Shown in pieces: positions 17,009 to 28,150 of a stretch of 64,000 nt of DNA (position 1 is its first letter; each line of letters starts with the position of its first letter). The notes under the pieces are model-generated. The model did not search any database and was not told where the DNA came from. It saw only the letters and a program-made list of their open reading frames with translations. The stretch comes from Shewanella carassii (GTDB taxonomy: Bacteria > Pseudomonadota > Gammaproteobacteria > Enterobacterales > Shewanellaceae), in NCBI RefSeq assembly GCF_002777975.1, contig NZ_NGVS01000029.1, positions 1-64,000 on the forward strand, in the 5' to 3' direction. The position numbers and the translations under genes were made by a program.

Positions 17009-17567
17009 CGAATCTCCCCAGTTTGAGCCGCCCCAGGCTATCGCCGCTGACCAGCACCTCGACGGTTTCGCCCAGGCTGTCGCTGGCGATAAAGCTCAGC
17101 TCGAAAGCGGTCATTTCGCCACTTGGCAGCAGCATGATCTGCGGCTCGGGAAACTTCTTCTTGTCCGCATCCGACTCGATAAAGGGCTCATCGAACCAGG
17201 AGTCCTGTTCTTCATCTTCCTGCACCAAAGGCAAGCCTTCGAGCTCGACCGACAGCGTAATGCCTTCCGGCAACTGCTTTTCGGCCAGCAGCCTGTCCTG
17301 CTCCAGCGGTTGCCATTTGTTCTCTTTAAACAGCACGAAATGGTACTTATCCTTGTCCACCACCACGCCGATAAACTGGCCACTGAGTACAGTTTCATCC
17401 AGCACTGTCTCGGTGGCCGCCATAAACCTCTGCGCCTCACGGGTTAACTGCTGCTTGGGGCCGCTATCCCCCATGGTCATGGTCACAGCCGTAGCTGCCA
17501 GCCCCATCAGCAGCACCACCAGCATCACTTCCAGCAGGGTAAAACCCCGTGAGCGCCCAATTTGCAT
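16995..17567 (-). CDS. gspH: Type II secretion minor pseudopilin H
   Basis: The 190-residue pseudopilin has a short leader MQIGRSRG and FTLLEVMLVVLLMGLAATA. GspH links the tip complex to the GspG shaft. One base separates its start from the gspG stop. Confidence 0.93.
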   Translation of the reverse strand: MQIGRSRGFTLLEVMLVVLLMGLAATAVTMTMGDSGPKQQLTREAQRFMAATETVLDETVLSGQFIGVVVDKDKYHFVLFKENKWQPLEQDRLLAEKQLPEGITLSVELEGLPLVQEDEEQDSWFDEPFIESDADKKKFPEPQIMLLPSGEMTAFELSFIASDSLGETVEVLVSGDSLGRLKLGRFDDFE

Positions 17568-17568
17568 C

Positions 17569-18003
17569 TTATTGGAAGTCTTGCAGATTCCAGTTACCTA
17601 TGTCGTCTTCTGTGCCAGGTTGGCCGTCAGGGCCTGAGCTGAAGACGTCGATCTTGCCGTGTTCGCCCGGGCTCATCAGCAGGTAAGGATTGCCCCAGGG
17701 ATCCATAGGCAGGCGCTTAACATAACCGCCGTCACGATAGTTGCGTGGCTCAGGAGAAATGGTCGGCTTCTCGACCAGAGCTTCCAGCCCCTGTTCGGTT
17801 GTGGGGTACACGCTGTTGTCCAACTTGTACATATCCAGCTGGTTTTCCAGCGCGACTATGTCAGACACCGCTTTTTGCTGGTCGGCCTTGTCCTTGTTAC
17901 CCATCAGATTGGGTACCACCATGGAGGCTAAGATCCCCAGGATCACTATCACCACCATTACTTCCAACAGGGTAAAACCTTTCTGTCTGTTGTTGCTTTG
18001 CAT
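17569..18003 (-). CDS. gspG: Type II secretion major pseudopilin G
   Basis: The 144-residue shaft subunit has the leader MQSNNRQKG, FTLLEVMVVIVILGILASMV, and the family regions YPTTEQGLEAL and DPWGNPYL. The C-terminal segment SSGPDGQPGTEDDIGNW carries the calcium-binding loop. Cleavage and methylation would need a PilD/GspO peptidase encoded elsewhere. Confidence 0.96.
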   Translation of the reverse strand: MQSNNRQKGFTLLEVMVVIVILGILASMVVPNLMGNKDKADQQKAVSDIVALENQLDMYKLDNSVYPTTEQGLEALVEKPTISPEPRNYRDGGYVKRLPMDPWGNPYLLMSPGEHGKIDVFSSGPDGQPGTEDDIGNWNLQDFQ

Positions 18004-18052
18004 TAACTTACTTCCTCCTAAAAAACCTCAAATGGCTGCGGTGAAATGAGAC

Positions 18053-19276
18053 TCAGCCACTAATCATATTGTTGAGCGCCAATATCGGTTGCAAAATCGC
18101 CAGAACAATAAACAACACTATCCCGGCCATACTCACCACCAACAGGGGTTCAAACACCCCCAAGGCGATATTGACGTTGGACTCGAACTCCCTGTCCTGG
18201 TTATCTGCGGCGCGCTCGAGCATCTGCTCCAGCTCACCACTCTTCTCGCCCGAGGCTATCATATACAACATCATGGGCGGGAACAGCTTGGTATTAGTCA
18301 GTGCCGCCCCCAGACTGGTTCCCTCGCGCACTCTGGCCGTGGCCTCTTCCACCGCCTGACGCACCCGCACATTCAACAAGACCTCACTGGCAATCCGCAT
18401 GCCGTCGAGCAGCGGCACGGAACTGGCACTGAGGATACTCAAGGTTCGGGCAAAGCGTGAAGTATTCAACCCCTTACTGACTTTGCCCACCACAGGCAAA
18501 CGCAGCAACAGCTTGTGATACTTGAGTTTGAAGGCGGGCTTGGTGAGCATCTTCTGAAACAGCAGTGCCAGCAATACTATCGCGCCCAGGACGAACAAGC
18601 CGTAATGCTGAACAAAGTCAGAGGCGGCAATCAAAAACTGGGTGGTACCGGGCAACTCCTGACCCATATGTTCGAACTGGCCAACCACCTTGGGCACCAC
18701 GGCCGCCAGCAGCACGGCGATGACGCCGATAGCCACTGTGGTCAGCACTATGGGGTAGATCATCGCCTGGGTCAGCTTGGTCTTGAGTTGTTGGCGCCGC
18801 TCCGTGTAGTCCGCCAGGCGATTGAGCACCACTTCCAGATGGCCGGACTTTTCACCCGAGGCCACCATGGCGCGGTAGAGATCATCAAACACATGGGGAA
18901 ACTCGGCCATGGAGTCGGCCAGCGAGTAGCCTTCTACCACCCGCGAGCGTACCGCCATCACCATGGAGGCGAGACGGTCCTTCTCACACTGTTGGCCCAC
19001 GGCCTTGAGGGCCTCTTCCACCGGCAAACCAGCGGCGACCAGAGTCGCTATCTGGCGGGTGATCAGCGCCAATTCGGCCACAGAGATCTTCTTGCGCCGG
19101 GCCAACCAACTGCCACTGCTGGCCTTGGCTTCCTTTTCGGTGACCGGGGCGATATCCAGCGGCATCAGCTTCTGCTCACGCAGCTGACTGCGGGCCTGTC
19201 TGGCGGTATCGGCTTCGATAACCCCTTTGACCTGCTTTCCGGCTTGATTGAGCGCCTTATACTCGAATGCCGCCAT
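18053..19276 (-). CDS. gspF: Type II secretion inner-membrane platform protein F
   Basis: The 407-residue polytopic protein has two repeated T2SSF domains (roughly 70-195 and 270-395) and three transmembrane segments. It begins AAFEYKALNQAGK, as GspF proteins do. It forms the platform on which GspE drives pseudopilus assembly. Three bases separate it from gspE. Confidence 0.95.
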   Translation of the reverse strand: MAAFEYKALNQAGKQVKGVIEADTARQARSQLREQKLMPLDIAPVTEKEAKASSGSWLARRKKISVAELALITRQIATLVAAGLPVEEALKAVGQQCEKDRLASMVMAVRSRVVEGYSLADSMAEFPHVFDDLYRAMVASGEKSGHLEVVLNRLADYTERRQQLKTKLTQAMIYPIVLTTVAIGVIAVLLAAVVPKVVGQFEHMGQELPGTTQFLIAASDFVQHYGLFVLGAIVLLALLFQKMLTKPAFKLKYHKLLLRLPVVGKVSKGLNTSRFARTLSILSASSVPLLDGMRIASEVLLNVRVRQAVEEATARVREGTSLGAALTNTKLFPPMMLYMIASGEKSGELEQMLERAADNQDREFESNVNIALGVFEPLLVVSMAGIVLFIVLAILQPILALNNMISG

Positions 19277-19279
19277 GAA

Positions 19280-20845
19280 TTACTCCTCGCGGGTCACGCG
19301 CAGCACTTCTTCCAGGGTAGTGATCCCCGCCAGCACCTTGACCATGCCGTCATGGCGAATGCTGGGGCTGTGCTGACGAATGTATTTCTCAATCGCCAAT
19401 TCGCCACGGCCGCCGTGAATGAGTTCGCGGACATTGTCGTCCACCAGCAGCAGTTCATGGATCCCGGTACGGCCACGATAGCCGTTATGGCCACAGCTCT
19501 TGCAGCCCTTGGCACGATAGATTACCGCGTCTTCATCGCCTATGCCCAGGAGTTCACGTTCGCGGGCATCCGGGGCATGGGCTTCCTTACATTCGTTGCA
19601 TAGAGTCCGCACCAGGCGCTGAGCCAGCACCCCCAGCAGACTGGAAGACACCAGGAAAGGCTCAACGCCCATGTCCTGCAAGCGGGTAATGGCGCCGGAA
19701 GCCGTGTTGGTGTGCAAGGTAGAGATCACTAAGTGGCCGGTGAGTGAGGCCTGCACCGCAATCTGCGCCGTTTCCAGGTCACGGATTTCCCCTATCATCA
19801 CCACATCAGGATCCTGACGCAAAATGGCTCGCAAGCCGCGGGCGAAGGTCATGTCCACCTTGGTGTTGACCTGGGTCTGGCCTATGCCTTCCAGCTCGTA
19901 TTCGATCGGGTCTTCAACTGTGAGTATGTTGATGTCGTTGTGATTGATCTCGGTCAGACCGGCATAGAGGGTGGTACTCTTGCCCGAACCCGTAGGGCCG
20001 GTGACCAGAATAATGCCGTGGGGTTTACGGATCAGCTCATCAAACTGGCGACGTATGCTGTCTTTCATCCCCAGCTGTGCCAAGTCCAGATTACCGGCGT
20101 TCTTGTCCAGCAGACGCAGCACGACCCGCTCGCCGTGGCTCGACGGCATGGTCGATACCCGCACATCCACGGCGCGGCCACCAATACGCAGCGAGATCCG
20201 GCCGTCCTGCGGCACCCGCTTCTCGGCGATATCCAAACGGGCCATAACCTTGATCCGCGATACCAGGAGTGATGAAAGCTTACGGTTCGGCTTGAGCACT
20301 TCCTTGAGCACGCCATCGACCCGGAAACGCACCACCAGCTGCTTCTCGTAGGTTTCGATGTGAATATCCGAGGCTTCTTCTTTGATGGCTTCAGACAATA
20401 AGGCGTTGATCAGCTTGATGATAGGTGCATCATCTTCCCCTTCCAGCAGATCTTCGGTCTGCGGCATCTCTTCTGCCAGGGTAAAGAGATCCATCTCATT
20501 GCCTATGTCCTCCATCAGCTGTTGCGCCTCGGAAGAGTTACTCTGATAGGCCTGAGTCAGGTAGCGCTCAAACTCATTGGCTTCCAGTTTGTGCAGCGGC
20601 AGTTCCTGGCCGGCGTAGCGACGCACCTCAAACAACACAGACAAAGGTGTTGCCTGGGTGTAATAGAGGGTCAGCCGTTCATCTTGGCCTTTACTGAGCA
20701 CCAGATTGTATCTGTGGGCGAAGGCAAACGGCAGTCGCTCACGGCTGCTTGAGTGAAACAGCTCGTCACTTTCAGCCTCGGCGGTCAGCGCCAGTTCACT
20801 GGAAACCTGGGCCAGATCGTCTGTTGGCGGCTGGACTTCACTCAT
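19280..20845 (-). CDS. gspE: Type II secretion ATPase E
   Basis: The cytoplasmic hexameric ATPase of the system has 521 residues. Walker A is GPTGSGKS (283-290), and the Asp and His boxes of the secretion ATPase family follow. A four-cysteine zinc module (CNEC...CKSC) lies in the C-terminal third. The start overlaps the 3' end of gspD by eight bases, so the two are coupled. Confidence 0.96.
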   Translation of the reverse strand: MSEVQPPTDDLAQVSSELALTAEAESDELFHSSSRERLPFAFAHRYNLVLSKGQDERLTLYYTQATPLSVLFEVRRYAGQELPLHKLEANEFERYLTQAYQSNSSEAQQLMEDIGNEMDLFTLAEEMPQTEDLLEGEDDAPIIKLINALLSEAIKEEASDIHIETYEKQLVVRFRVDGVLKEVLKPNRKLSSLLVSRIKVMARLDIAEKRVPQDGRISLRIGGRAVDVRVSTMPSSHGERVVLRLLDKNAGNLDLAQLGMKDSIRRQFDELIRKPHGIILVTGPTGSGKSTTLYAGLTEINHNDINILTVEDPIEYELEGIGQTQVNTKVDMTFARGLRAILRQDPDVVMIGEIRDLETAQIAVQASLTGHLVISTLHTNTASGAITRLQDMGVEPFLVSSSLLGVLAQRLVRTLCNECKEAHAPDARERELLGIGDEDAVIYRAKGCKSCGHNGYRGRTGIHELLLVDDNVRELIHGGRGELAIEKYIRQHSPSIRHDGMVKVLAGITTLEEVLRVTREE

Positions 20846-22961
20846 CGGCTTCGTCCTGCTTGTTTTCTTCCAAGGTCTTCAGGGTGGAGTCTGTCTTACG
20901 CATCTTGGTATCCAGTCCCTTACCCTGCTTGTAACGATCGAGGATCTCATTGACTTCGGGTGGCAGGTATTCTTCCTGGCTCCACTCTTCCAGAATAGGT
21001 ACATCAGTCCTCGGCATCAGGTTGATACCACGTTCCTGCTGTTCCAGCTGCAAAGCACGGAAGTAGTTGTACTTACGGCCGGCAATGCCTTCCATGGTGA
21101 CACCATCACGGATGATGGTCGGCTTGATAAACACCATCAGGTTCTTTTTCTTCTTGCCGCTGCTGGATGACTTGAACAGGTGTCCCAGAATCGGGATATC
21201 GCCCAGGAAAGGCACTTTCTGGACGCTTTCCTGCACCTCTTCGTTGATCAGTCCCCCCAGCACCACGATTTGGCCAGAGTCGGCCATTACGGTAGTCGTC
21301 AGGCGACGAGTCGCAAAGGTCACGTCCACATTGGTCTTGCCATTGATGCCGGACACTTCCTGCTCAATGGTGAGTTTAACCGCGTTGCCTTCGTTGATCT
21401 GTGGCACCACCTTGAGCTTGACCCCGACTTCCTTACGTTCAACGGTTTGGAATGGGTTGCTGTTGCCATTACTGGAGTTTTGCGCACCGGTGAGGATAGG
21501 CACTTCGTCACCGACAATGAAGGATGCCTCCTGGTTATCCAGGGTGGTAATAGAAGGCGTCGCCAACACGTTGGAGTTGGTATCGCTGGACACAGCTTGC
21601 ACCAGGGCACCAAAGTCGCCCATGGTCACACCCCAGGCCATACCGTTTACCTTACCGAGCGCCTGGGCCAATAGAGTGATATCGCCTTTAACGTCAGGGT
21701 TATCGGTACAGGTCAGGTTGTCACCCGAACCGGTACAGGTCTGGGAAGCCTTCTTGTCCTGCGCATTCCAGATACCCGCGCCTATCTCCCCTATAGTGGG
21801 GCCCAGGTTGTTGAACTGAGTACCGCCGCCAGCCTCGGTGGCCCACTGAATGCCGAAGCCCACATCGTCCCCTTCGGCGACCTCGACTATGATGGCTTCC
21901 ACCAGCACCTGGGCGCGGCGGATATCCAACTGGTTGATCACACTCTCCAGAGTGCGCATCTGATCCGGCTCGGCACTGATCACCAAGGCATTAGTGTCTT
22001 CATGGGCCATGATATTGATTTCATTGCGGCGTTTACCAGCGGCGCTACCTGGAGTCGGCGTGGCGCCATCTTTAGCTTCCAGCTTTTGGGCAAAACCGGT
22101 CAGCACTTCCACCAGGTCTTCGGCCTTGGCATAACGCAGATAACGCACCTTGGTGTTACCCGTGCTGGCCTGCTCGGCGTCGAGACGATGAATAAGCTCG
22201 ACTACCCGTTGACGACTGCGTTCATCGCCACTGACCACCACGGCATTGATCCGCTCGTCGGCCACCACCTTGGGCGCCTGTCCCGGCAGTTGTGCCTGGT
22301 TGGCGCTGGCGCGATAGAGGGTATCTATGATCCGTACCATCTCACCGGCAGAGGCGTATTCCAAGGGCACTACCTGCACTTCGGTGTCGCCCTGCTTGTC
22401 TACCCGGCGCACAATTTCCACCAACTTGTTGACCACATTGGCACGGCCGGTGATCATCAACACATTGGAAGGATCATAGTTGACCACGTTACCGCCACCG
22501 GCGTTGTCATTGAGCTGACGCAGCAAAGGCGCCAGTTGCTTGGCTTCTGTGTTGTACAGCGCCACAATGCGGGTCACCATCTCATCACCCAGCCCAGGCG
22601 CCTTGTCATCGGCAACCCGAATGGAAGAGGTCTTGGCGTCTTTGTCTTTAATCACCTTGATGACATTGTTTTCCAACTCGACCACGGCATAGCCGTAGAC
22701 CTGCAGCACGTTGAGGAAAAACTGGTAATACTGCTCATCGTTGAGCATGTCATAGCTGCGGACATTGATTTTGCCGCGTATGGTGGGGTCGACAATGATG
22801 GTCTTGTTGAGGTTCTTACCAACTATGTTGATAAATTCCTGAATATCGGTGCCTTTAAAGTTGGCCGCATATTGTTCAGACCAAGCACTTTGCTGGGTAA
22901 ACAAGGCTGCAGAGGCTACCAGACCAGCGATAAGCTTGGTTCGAATCCGTTTATTGTTCAT
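20838..22961 (-). CDS. gspD: Type II secretion outer-membrane secretin D
   Basis: The 707-residue protein has a signal peptide (cleavage likely after SAWS, about residue 28), four N-domains, and a C-terminal secretin domain with [14 protein letters not shown]. It forms the outer-membrane gate. The C-terminal tail after the secretin domain is long and charged and is where a pilotin would bind; no gspS is seen nearby. Confidence 0.96.
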   Translation of the reverse strand: MNNKRIRTKLIAGLVASAALFTQQSAWSEQYAANFKGTDIQEFINIVGKNLNKTIIVDPTIRGKINVRSYDMLNDEQYYQFFLNVLQVYGYAVVELENNVIKVIKDKDAKTSSIRVADDKAPGLGDEMVTRIVALYNTEAKQLAPLLRQLNDNAGGGNVVNYDPSNVLMITGRANVVNKLVEIVRRVDKQGDTEVQVVPLEYASAGEMVRIIDTLYRASANQAQLPGQAPKVVADERINAVVVSGDERSRQRVVELIHRLDAEQASTGNTKVRYLRYAKAEDLVEVLTGFAQKLEAKDGATPTPGSAAGKRRNEINIMAHEDTNALVISAEPDQMRTLESVINQLDIRRAQVLVEAIIVEVAEGDDVGFGIQWATEAGGGTQFNNLGPTIGEIGAGIWNAQDKKASQTCTGSGDNLTCTDNPDVKGDITLLAQALGKVNGMAWGVTMGDFGALVQAVSSDTNSNVLATPSITTLDNQEASFIVGDEVPILTGAQNSSNGNSNPFQTVERKEVGVKLKVVPQINEGNAVKLTIEQEVSGINGKTNVDVTFATRRLTTTVMADSGQIVVLGGLINEEVQESVQKVPFLGDIPILGHLFKSSSSGKKKKNLMVFIKPTIIRDGVTMEGIAGRKYNYFRALQLEQQERGINLMPRTDVPILEEWSQEEYLPPEVNEILDRYKQGKGLDTKMRKTDSTLKTLEENKQDEADE

Positions 22962-22987
22962 TTATTGTGATTTCCCCTAAACCTGCT

Positions 22988-23902
22988 TTATTGCGGCAAA
23001 CTGAACATGATTTCAACCAACTGACCCTCGCGCTCTACCATCACAGAGACATCGGTCAGTTCCGGCAACTGGCTCATCAATTCCAGCGCCTGGCTCATAT
23101 CAGTTAAATCATAACCATTGATGGATTTTGCCAGGTCATTGGGCTGAAACCCGGCATCCTTGAATAATCCGACATCCTTACCCGGGTTAAGCCGATACCC
23201 TTGTACTTCACCATCCTTTTGGACCGGTGAAATTGCCAGGTAGTCGGTGATCTTACTGGGGTCGGCCAATAGCTCATCGCGGGAAGCGCCCAACTCGCGG
23301 CCAATGTCGGCATCTCGGCGATCGAGTTTGGTGACATCACCCTCGCTGCGGGCCTGTTGCAAGCGGGCGTTGGCTTGTGACTGAGTAGTATATTGCAGGC
23401 CGTCGAGCATCAGGGTCTCGTAACGACCGGCGTTAGTAATAATGATGCGATCGGCATACACCTCTTTCAGTGATGCCGAAGTGCCCTTTATCTTGTCGCC
23501 CAGACTGTAGGTCTCCTGGCTGCCTTGAGACTCGATGACCGCCAGGCCTTTCTGCTCGGCACTGGATGCCACCACCCCGGTCAACAAAATAGACAGTGAA
23601 GTCTTGGGGGCATCGGTGATCATTTCGACACTGGGTTCAGACTTGGGCTTGACGCTACCGGCCTCTCGCTTGCCGAACAGTGCCAAACCATTGATACTGC
23701 CGATATCGACATGCTGGGATGGGGTGCCAGAAACCGGAGTGGGGGTCCAGTTAACCGCCGACTTCTCTGAGGGGATCAACTTCCAGCTGATCTGGGCCAT
23801 CAAATACAGAACCAGTAGCATCAGAAGCCAAAATACGGCAGAGCTGGCGGGTTTTTGCGGTATGTTGCCCGTCTTGGCGATAATCTTATCCAATAAATCC
23901 AT
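22988..23902 (-). CDS. gspC: Type II secretion protein C
   Basis: The 304-residue bitopic protein has one transmembrane helix (about 22-42), a homology region that contacts the secretin N0 domain, and a C-terminal PDZ-like domain (about 210-300). It links the inner platform to GspD and helps select substrates. It is the first gene of the gspC-N operon. No strong promoter was recognised in the 259 bp before it. Confidence 0.94.
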   Translation of the reverse strand: MDLLDKIIAKTGNIPQKPASSAVFWLLMLLVLYLMAQISWKLIPSEKSAVNWTPTPVSGTPSQHVDIGSINGLALFGKREAGSVKPKSEPSVEMITDAPKTSLSILLTGVVASSAEQKGLAVIESQGSQETYSLGDKIKGTSASLKEVYADRIIITNAGRYETLMLDGLQYTTQSQANARLQQARSEGDVTKLDRRDADIGRELGASRDELLADPSKITDYLAISPVQKDGEVQGYRLNPGKDVGLFKDAGFQPNDLAKSINGYDLTDMSQALELMSQLPELTDVSVMVEREGQLVEIMFSLPQ

Positions 23903-24161
23903 ATTTTCCGGACCCTCTAATCAGGTCTCTGTTCTGATTATGTTAGTGACTGAACCCTGTGCCATGCTAACCCACCCGTTTGTTTGCAACAAGACCATAA
24001 CAGGGGGGAGATTGGCGAAAATTGTACGATTATGCTACCTTTGCGCGCCTGGAAAAGGTGTAAACAGCCCCACTGTTTAACCCTGTACCAACGGCTTGGA
24101 CAAGGGATTTATCCTCGAGTTGTGAACTCATCCCCTTTTTCAACGGTAAGCAGGAGGAACC

Positions 24162-24560
24162 ATGGCCAATAGCAATGACAACACCGAGGCGGTCCGGCTC
24201 GATAAGTGGCTCTGGGCGGCGCGTTTTTACAAGACTCGCGCCCTGGCCAAAGAGATGATCAACGGCGGTAAAGTACATTACAACGGTCAAAGGGCCAAAT
24301 CCAGCAAACTGGCAGAAGTCGGTGCGCACATTAGGTTACGCCAGGGATATGACGAAAAAGAGATCGTCATAAAAAAAGTTTCCGGTGTCCGTCAGGGGGC
24401 GGCTATCGCCCAGAGCCTGTACGAAGAAACGCCGCAGAGTATACAAAAGCGGGAAAGTAATGCTGAAGCCAGAAGGCTCAACATACTGCATAATCCGGCG
24501 CCCGATACCAAGCCGGACAAGAAACAGAGGCGGCAAATCATCCGCTTCCGCGAGATCTGA
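24162..24560 (+). CDS. hslR: Ribosome-associated heat shock protein Hsp15
   Basis: The 132-residue protein has an S4 RNA-binding domain ([19 protein letters not shown], residues 11-29, onward) and a basic C-terminal tail. Hsp15 recycles blocked 50S subunits carrying nascent chains after heat shock. The ATG follows AGGAGG at good spacing. The order hslR-hslO-pckA is the same as in E. coli. I could not find a convincing sigma32 promoter. Confidence 0.95.
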   Translation: MANSNDNTEAVRLDKWLWAARFYKTRALAKEMINGGKVHYNGQRAKSSKLAEVGAHIRLRQGYDEKEIVIKKVSGVRQGAAIAQSLYEETPQSIQKRESNAEARRLNILHNPAPDTKPDKKQRRQIIRFREI

Positions 24561-24579
24561 ATTAACTGTGAGAAACCCA

Positions 24580-25443
24580 ATGAACCAAGATACTCTCCAT
24601 CGCTATCTGTTTGATAACGCCGATGTAAGGGGTGAACTGGCCCAGCTTAGCGACAGCTACCGTCAGATAATCAATGCCCAAGATTACCCGGAGCGCCTTA
24701 AGGTCCTGCTGGGTGAATTGCTGGCCGCCACCTCGCTGCTGACAGCCACGCTGAAATTTGAAGGTGATATCAGTGTGCAACTCCAGGGTCAGGGCGGCCC
24801 GGTGTCACTGGCGGTGATCAACGGTAACAACCGTCAAGAATTGAGGGGCGTTGCCCGTTGGCAGGGCGAGATTGCCAACGATACATCACTGGAACAGCTC
24901 TTTGGTCAAGGTTATATGGTGATCACCCTGACCCCGACCGAAGGCGAGCGTTACCAGGGCGTCGTGGCGCTGGATAAGCCCAGCATTGCCGAATGCTTGG
25001 AGAGCTACTTTGCCCAATCTGAGCAATTGCCTACCGGTATCTGGTTATTTGCCGATGGCGAACATGCCGCCGGTATGCTGCTGCAGGTATTGCCGAGCGA
25101 GCAGAGTGACAACGTTGAGTTTGAACACCTGACTCAGCTGACCGCGACGATTAAGGCCGAAGAGTTGTTCAACCTACCGGCCACCGAAGTCCTGCACCGC
25201 CTCTACCATCAAGAGCAGGTGCGACTGTTCGATCCTGTGAGCGTCAGCTTCAAGTGTACCTGTTCCCGTGAGCGCAGTGCCGCGGCGATCCGCACCCTGG
25301 CGAAGGAAGAGATAGACTCCATCATTCAGGAAAAAGGCCAGGTGGAGATGGGTTGTGAATACTGCAACCGTCAATATCGCTTCGATGCCATCGATATCGA
25401 AGCCATCTTTGCCAACAGCCAGACACCGGATACTCCCCAATAA
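24580..25443 (+). CDS. hslO: Redox-regulated chaperone Hsp33
   Basis: This cytoplasmic holdase is switched on by oxidation of its zinc centre. The 287-residue protein carries the four zinc ligands as C226-x-C228 and C259-x-x-C262. The ATG at 24580 is chosen by homology, because the frame stays open well upstream inside hslR. It lies 19 bases after hslR and ends at a strong terminator. Confidence 0.95.
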   Translation: MNQDTLHRYLFDNADVRGELAQLSDSYRQIINAQDYPERLKVLLGELLAATSLLTATLKFEGDISVQLQGQGGPVSLAVINGNNRQELRGVARWQGEIANDTSLEQLFGQGYMVITLTPTEGERYQGVVALDKPSIAECLESYFAQSEQLPTGIWLFADGEHAAGMLLQVLPSEQSDNVEFEHLTQLTATIKAEELFNLPATEVLHRLYHQEQVRLFDPVSVSFKCTCSRERSAAAIRTLAKEEIDSIIQEKGQVEMGCEYCNRQYRFDAIDIEAIFANSQTPDTPQ

Positions 25444-25470
25444 TGGGGCGATAAATCTGTCGTTTTTCAA

Positions 25471-25497
25471 GAGGGCGAGTGATCGCCCTCTTTTTTT
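25471..25497 (+). terminator. Terminator of the hslRO operon
   Basis: The perfect 8-bp stem GAGGGCGA/TCGCCCTC with loop GTGA is followed by seven T residues. Confidence 0.95.
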
Positions 25498-25609
25498 AAC
25501 CATTTTCCAGATCTTGCTCACACTTTAGCCGAGGCTTAAGTTACAATCGCGCCAACCCGGCAGCAGACCGGGACCATATCAGACCTCACAATAGATGGAG
25601 ACCTTACTT

Positions 25610-27151
25610 ATGGCGGCAGAAGCAAACCGCATCCACCTCAACCTCAATAGTGCCCAACTGATCGAGCAGGCGATTCTGCGCGGCGAAGGCACCCTGACAG
25701 CCAACGGCGCCCTGGTGGCCCAGACCGGCGAGCGCACCGGCCGTTCCCCCGCCGACCGTTTTATCGTCAAGGAACCAGGTACCGAGGCCGATATCGAGTG
25801 GGGCGCGGTCAACCAAGCGTTTGAACCGCAAAAATTCGCCGCCCTGTGGGAGCAAGTCGAAGCCTATCTGGCCGACAAACAAGTATTTGTCTCTGAACTG
25901 GAAGTGGCCGCCGATGCCGAGCACTACCTGCCGATCCGGGTCACTACCGAGTACGCCTGGCACCAATTGTTTGCCCGCAACCTGTTTATCGTGCCAGAGC
26001 ACTATAACCAGAGTCACAAACCCGAGTGGCAGATCATCAATGCCCCTGGCTTTGTCTGCTCACCCGAGCGCGATGGCACTAACTCGGACGGTACAGTGAT
26101 CATCAACTTCGCCGAGCGTAAGGTACTGCTGGCCGGTATGCGCTATGCCGGTGAAATGAAAAAATCCATGTTCTCGGTACAAAACTTCCTGTTGCCGGCC
26201 AAAGACGTGCTGCCGATGCACTGCTCGGCCAACGTCGGCAAAGATGGCGACACCACCCTCTTCTTCGGCCTCTCGGGCACAGGCAAGACCACACTGTCTG
26301 CCGATCCCAAGCGCTTCCTTATTGGTGATGACGAGCACGGCTGGGCCGAAGGCGGCGTCTTTAATATTGAAGGTGGTTGTTATGCCAAGTGTATCGATCT
26401 CAGTCAAAAGAATGAGCCGGTGATCTGGGATGCGATTCGCTTCGGCACTGTGCTGGAAAACGTGGTACTGGACGCGCAGCGCGTGCCCGATTACAAGGAT
26501 GCCAGCCTGACCGAGAACACCCGCGCCGCTTACCCGCTGGAGCACATCGCTCAGCGCAAGGAAGACAACCGTGGCAACGAGCCGCACGCCGTGGTGTTCC
26601 TCACCTGTGACGTTTCCGGTGTCTTGCCTCCGGTCGCCAAACTCAGCAAGGAGCAGGCGGCCTATCACTTCCTCTCGGGCTATACCGCCAAGGTGGGTTC
26701 CACCGAAGTGGGCTCAACCGCCGCGATTCAGTCGACCTTCTCCACCTGTTTCGGTGCACCCTTCTTCCCTCGTCCTGCCGGGGTTTACGCCGAGCTACTG
26801 ATGAAGCGTATCCAAGCCTTCGGCAGCCAAGTTTACCTGGTGAATACAGGTTGGACCGGTGGCCCTTACGGCGTGGGCAAACGTTTCGACATTCCTGTCA
26901 CCCGCGCCATTGTTGATGCCATCGTCAGCGGTGAACTCAAAGAAGTGCCAACCGAACATATCGAGCAGTTGAACCTGGATGTCCCGGTTGCCATTCCCGG
27001 CGTCGACAGCGCATTGCTGAATCCGGTCAACACTTGGGCCGACAAGGAGGAGTACGCCAAGTACGCCAAGCAGCTGGCCGAATCCTTCCAGAGCAACTTC
27101 GCCAAGTATCAGGTGTCTGATGCCATCAAGGCCGCCGGCCCCAAAGCCTGA
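25610..27151 (+). CDS. pckA: Phosphoenolpyruvate carboxykinase (ATP)
   Basis: The enzyme converts oxaloacetate and ATP to PEP in gluconeogenesis. The 513-residue protein has the kinase loop [11 protein letters not shown] and the metal and substrate site GDDEHGW, both typical of the ATP-dependent class. GGAG lies nine bases before the ATG at 25610, so the ATG 15 bases upstream is not favoured. It has its own terminator and is probably monocistronic. Confidence 0.96.
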   Translation: MAAEANRIHLNLNSAQLIEQAILRGEGTLTANGALVAQTGERTGRSPADRFIVKEPGTEADIEWGAVNQAFEPQKFAALWEQVEAYLADKQVFVSELEVAADAEHYLPIRVTTEYAWHQLFARNLFIVPEHYNQSHKPEWQIINAPGFVCSPERDGTNSDGTVIINFAERKVLLAGMRYAGEMKKSMFSVQNFLLPAKDVLPMHCSANVGKDGDTTLFFGLSGTGKTTLSADPKRFLIGDDEHGWAEGGVFNIEGGCYAKCIDLSQKNEPVIWDAIRFGTVLENVVLDAQRVPDYKDASLTENTRAAYPLEHIAQRKEDNRGNEPHAVVFLTCDVSGVLPPVAKLSKEQAAYHFLSGYTAKVGSTEVGSTAAIQSTFSTCFGAPFFPRPAGVYAELLMKRIQAFGSQVYLVNTGWTGGPYGVGKRFDIPVTRAIVDAIVSGELKEVPTEHIEQLNLDVPVAIPGVDSALLNPVNTWADKEEYAKYAKQLAESFQSNFAKYQVSDAIKAAGPKA

Positions 27152-27168
27152 TAACAGCAGATGTCACT

Positions 27169-27200
27169 CAAACGGCTCCTCATGGAGCCGTTTGTGTTTT
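27169..27200 (+). terminator. Terminator of pckA
   Basis: The perfect 11-bp stem CAAACGGCTCC/GGAGCCGTTTG with loop TCAT is followed by TGTTTT. Confidence 0.92.
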
Positions 27201-27226
27201 AGATTGCCCGAAAGGATAACGAGCCC

Positions 27227-27255
27227 TTGAGGCATGAGACGGCTGTTGCTATTCT
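27227..27255 (+). promoter_or_regulatory. Predicted sigma70 promoter of the thioesterase gene
   Basis: TTGAGG (27227-27232), a 17-bp spacer and TATTCT (27250-27255) lie 31 bp before the ATG and downstream of the pckA terminator. Confidence 0.6.
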
Positions 27256-27286
27256 GAGCAGCCCAAAATGAAACGGTCGTTTAAAT

Positions 27287-27718
27287 ATGGAAGATTTTAC
27301 TCAGCGTTACCCACAACACTCACAAATTCCGGTGGCCTGGGGCGAAATGGATGCCCTGCAACACGTCAACAATGTGGTCTATTTCCGTTATTTCGAGACC
27401 GCCAGAATCGACTTCTTCAACCGCTACTTTCCCTTGGACGAAATGTACAAGCAAGGCATTGGGCCGGTGATCAGTGAAAACCAGGCCAGATACAAACGCC
27501 CGGTCACCTATCCGGATACCCTGCTGGTTGGGGTCCGAGTAAGCGATATCGGCGAAGACAGATTTACCATGCACTACGAAGCCTATAGCCAGGCTCAAAG
27601 GGCCGTCACAACCACGGGCAGTTCGGTCGCCGTGATGTATGACTTCAGGAAGGGCACCAAGGCCAAGCTGCCGCAGGAATTACTGACGATCCTCCAACAG
27701 CACGGCCAAGAGAGTTAA
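27287..27718 (+). CDS. Hotdog-fold acyl-CoA thioesterase (YbgC/4-HBT type)
   Basis: The 143-residue protein has the 4-hydroxybenzoyl-CoA thioesterase-type N-terminus VAWGEMDALQHVNNVVYFRY, with the conserved acidic residue (D, as in YbgC-like enzymes) and the HVNNxxY pattern. It probably hydrolyses an acyl-CoA; the chain length is unknown. It converges with the PilZ gene at the edge of the flagellar locus, nine bases apart, with no obvious terminator between. Confidence 0.88.
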   Translation: MEDFTQRYPQHSQIPVAWGEMDALQHVNNVVYFRYFETARIDFFNRYFPLDEMYKQGIGPVISENQARYKRPVTYPDTLLVGVRVSDIGEDRFTMHYEAYSQAQRAVTTTGSSVAVMYDFRKGTKAKLPQELLTILQQHGQES

Positions 27719-27727
27719 ACAAGAAAA

Positions 27728-28150
27728 TCAGGGTTCGATGACAGGCTGACGTCGGCTTTGTCTCAGCTTTCGTCGGTGAAGTTGAACCAGACGCAGTGCC
27801 TGGAACAACTCCTCGTTGGAGAGCTCCAGATATTGGCCTCCGTAAAACCACAGAGGTCCATGCAACTGGCGCCCATGGGTAATACTGATAGGTAACATCA
27901 GCTCATCTGTCAGTATCAGCTTCAGTTTCATCCCAGGCTGCAACCGACAGGCGGTGATCAAGCCAACACCGCCACGGCTGATATCCTTGATATTACCCAG
28001 TCCCAGTTTGCCCGGACGCCACCAGTGCCAGTGCCCCAACTGCACCGTCATGCCATCACAGTCGAGTAAAAAGTCAGCGTCATTCCCCAAACGCAAACTA
28101 ATGCGAACATGTTCCCGCCGCTGCTCTTCACTATCGACTTCGTCTGTCAT
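27728..28150 (-). CDS. PilZ-domain cyclic-di-GMP receptor, last gene of the lateral flagellar block
   Basis: The 140-residue protein is a single PilZ domain with both binding signatures intact: RxxxR at R12-R16 (RREHVR) and DxSxxG at D56-G61 (DISRGG). It should therefore bind c-di-GMP. Its ATG overlaps the lafU stop (TGATG), so it is translated with the stator. It lacks the N-terminal YcgR domain, but its location suggests a similar role in slowing or disengaging the lateral motor; that role is inference. Confidence 0.85.
   Translation of the reverse strand: MTDEVDSEEQRREHVRISLRLGNDADFLLDCDGMTVQLGHWHWWRPGKLGLGNIKDISRGGVGLITACRLQPGMKLKLILTDELMLPISITHGRQLHGPLWFYGGQYLELSNEELFQALRLVQLHRRKLRQSRRQPVIEP

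Noticed and set aside
18515..19603. 362-codon frame antisense to gspF and gspE
   Set aside because: It is a mirror of strongly biased codons in the real genes, rich in His and Gln, with no domain.
22002..22970. 322-codon frame antisense to gspD
   Set aside because: It is a reverse-strand shadow of gspD with no recognisable protein features.
23950..23970. TGGCAC on the minus strand upstream of gspC as a sigma54 promoter
   Set aside because: The -12 half is TTCAG, lacking the required GC; type II secretion operons are not usually sigma54-dependent.
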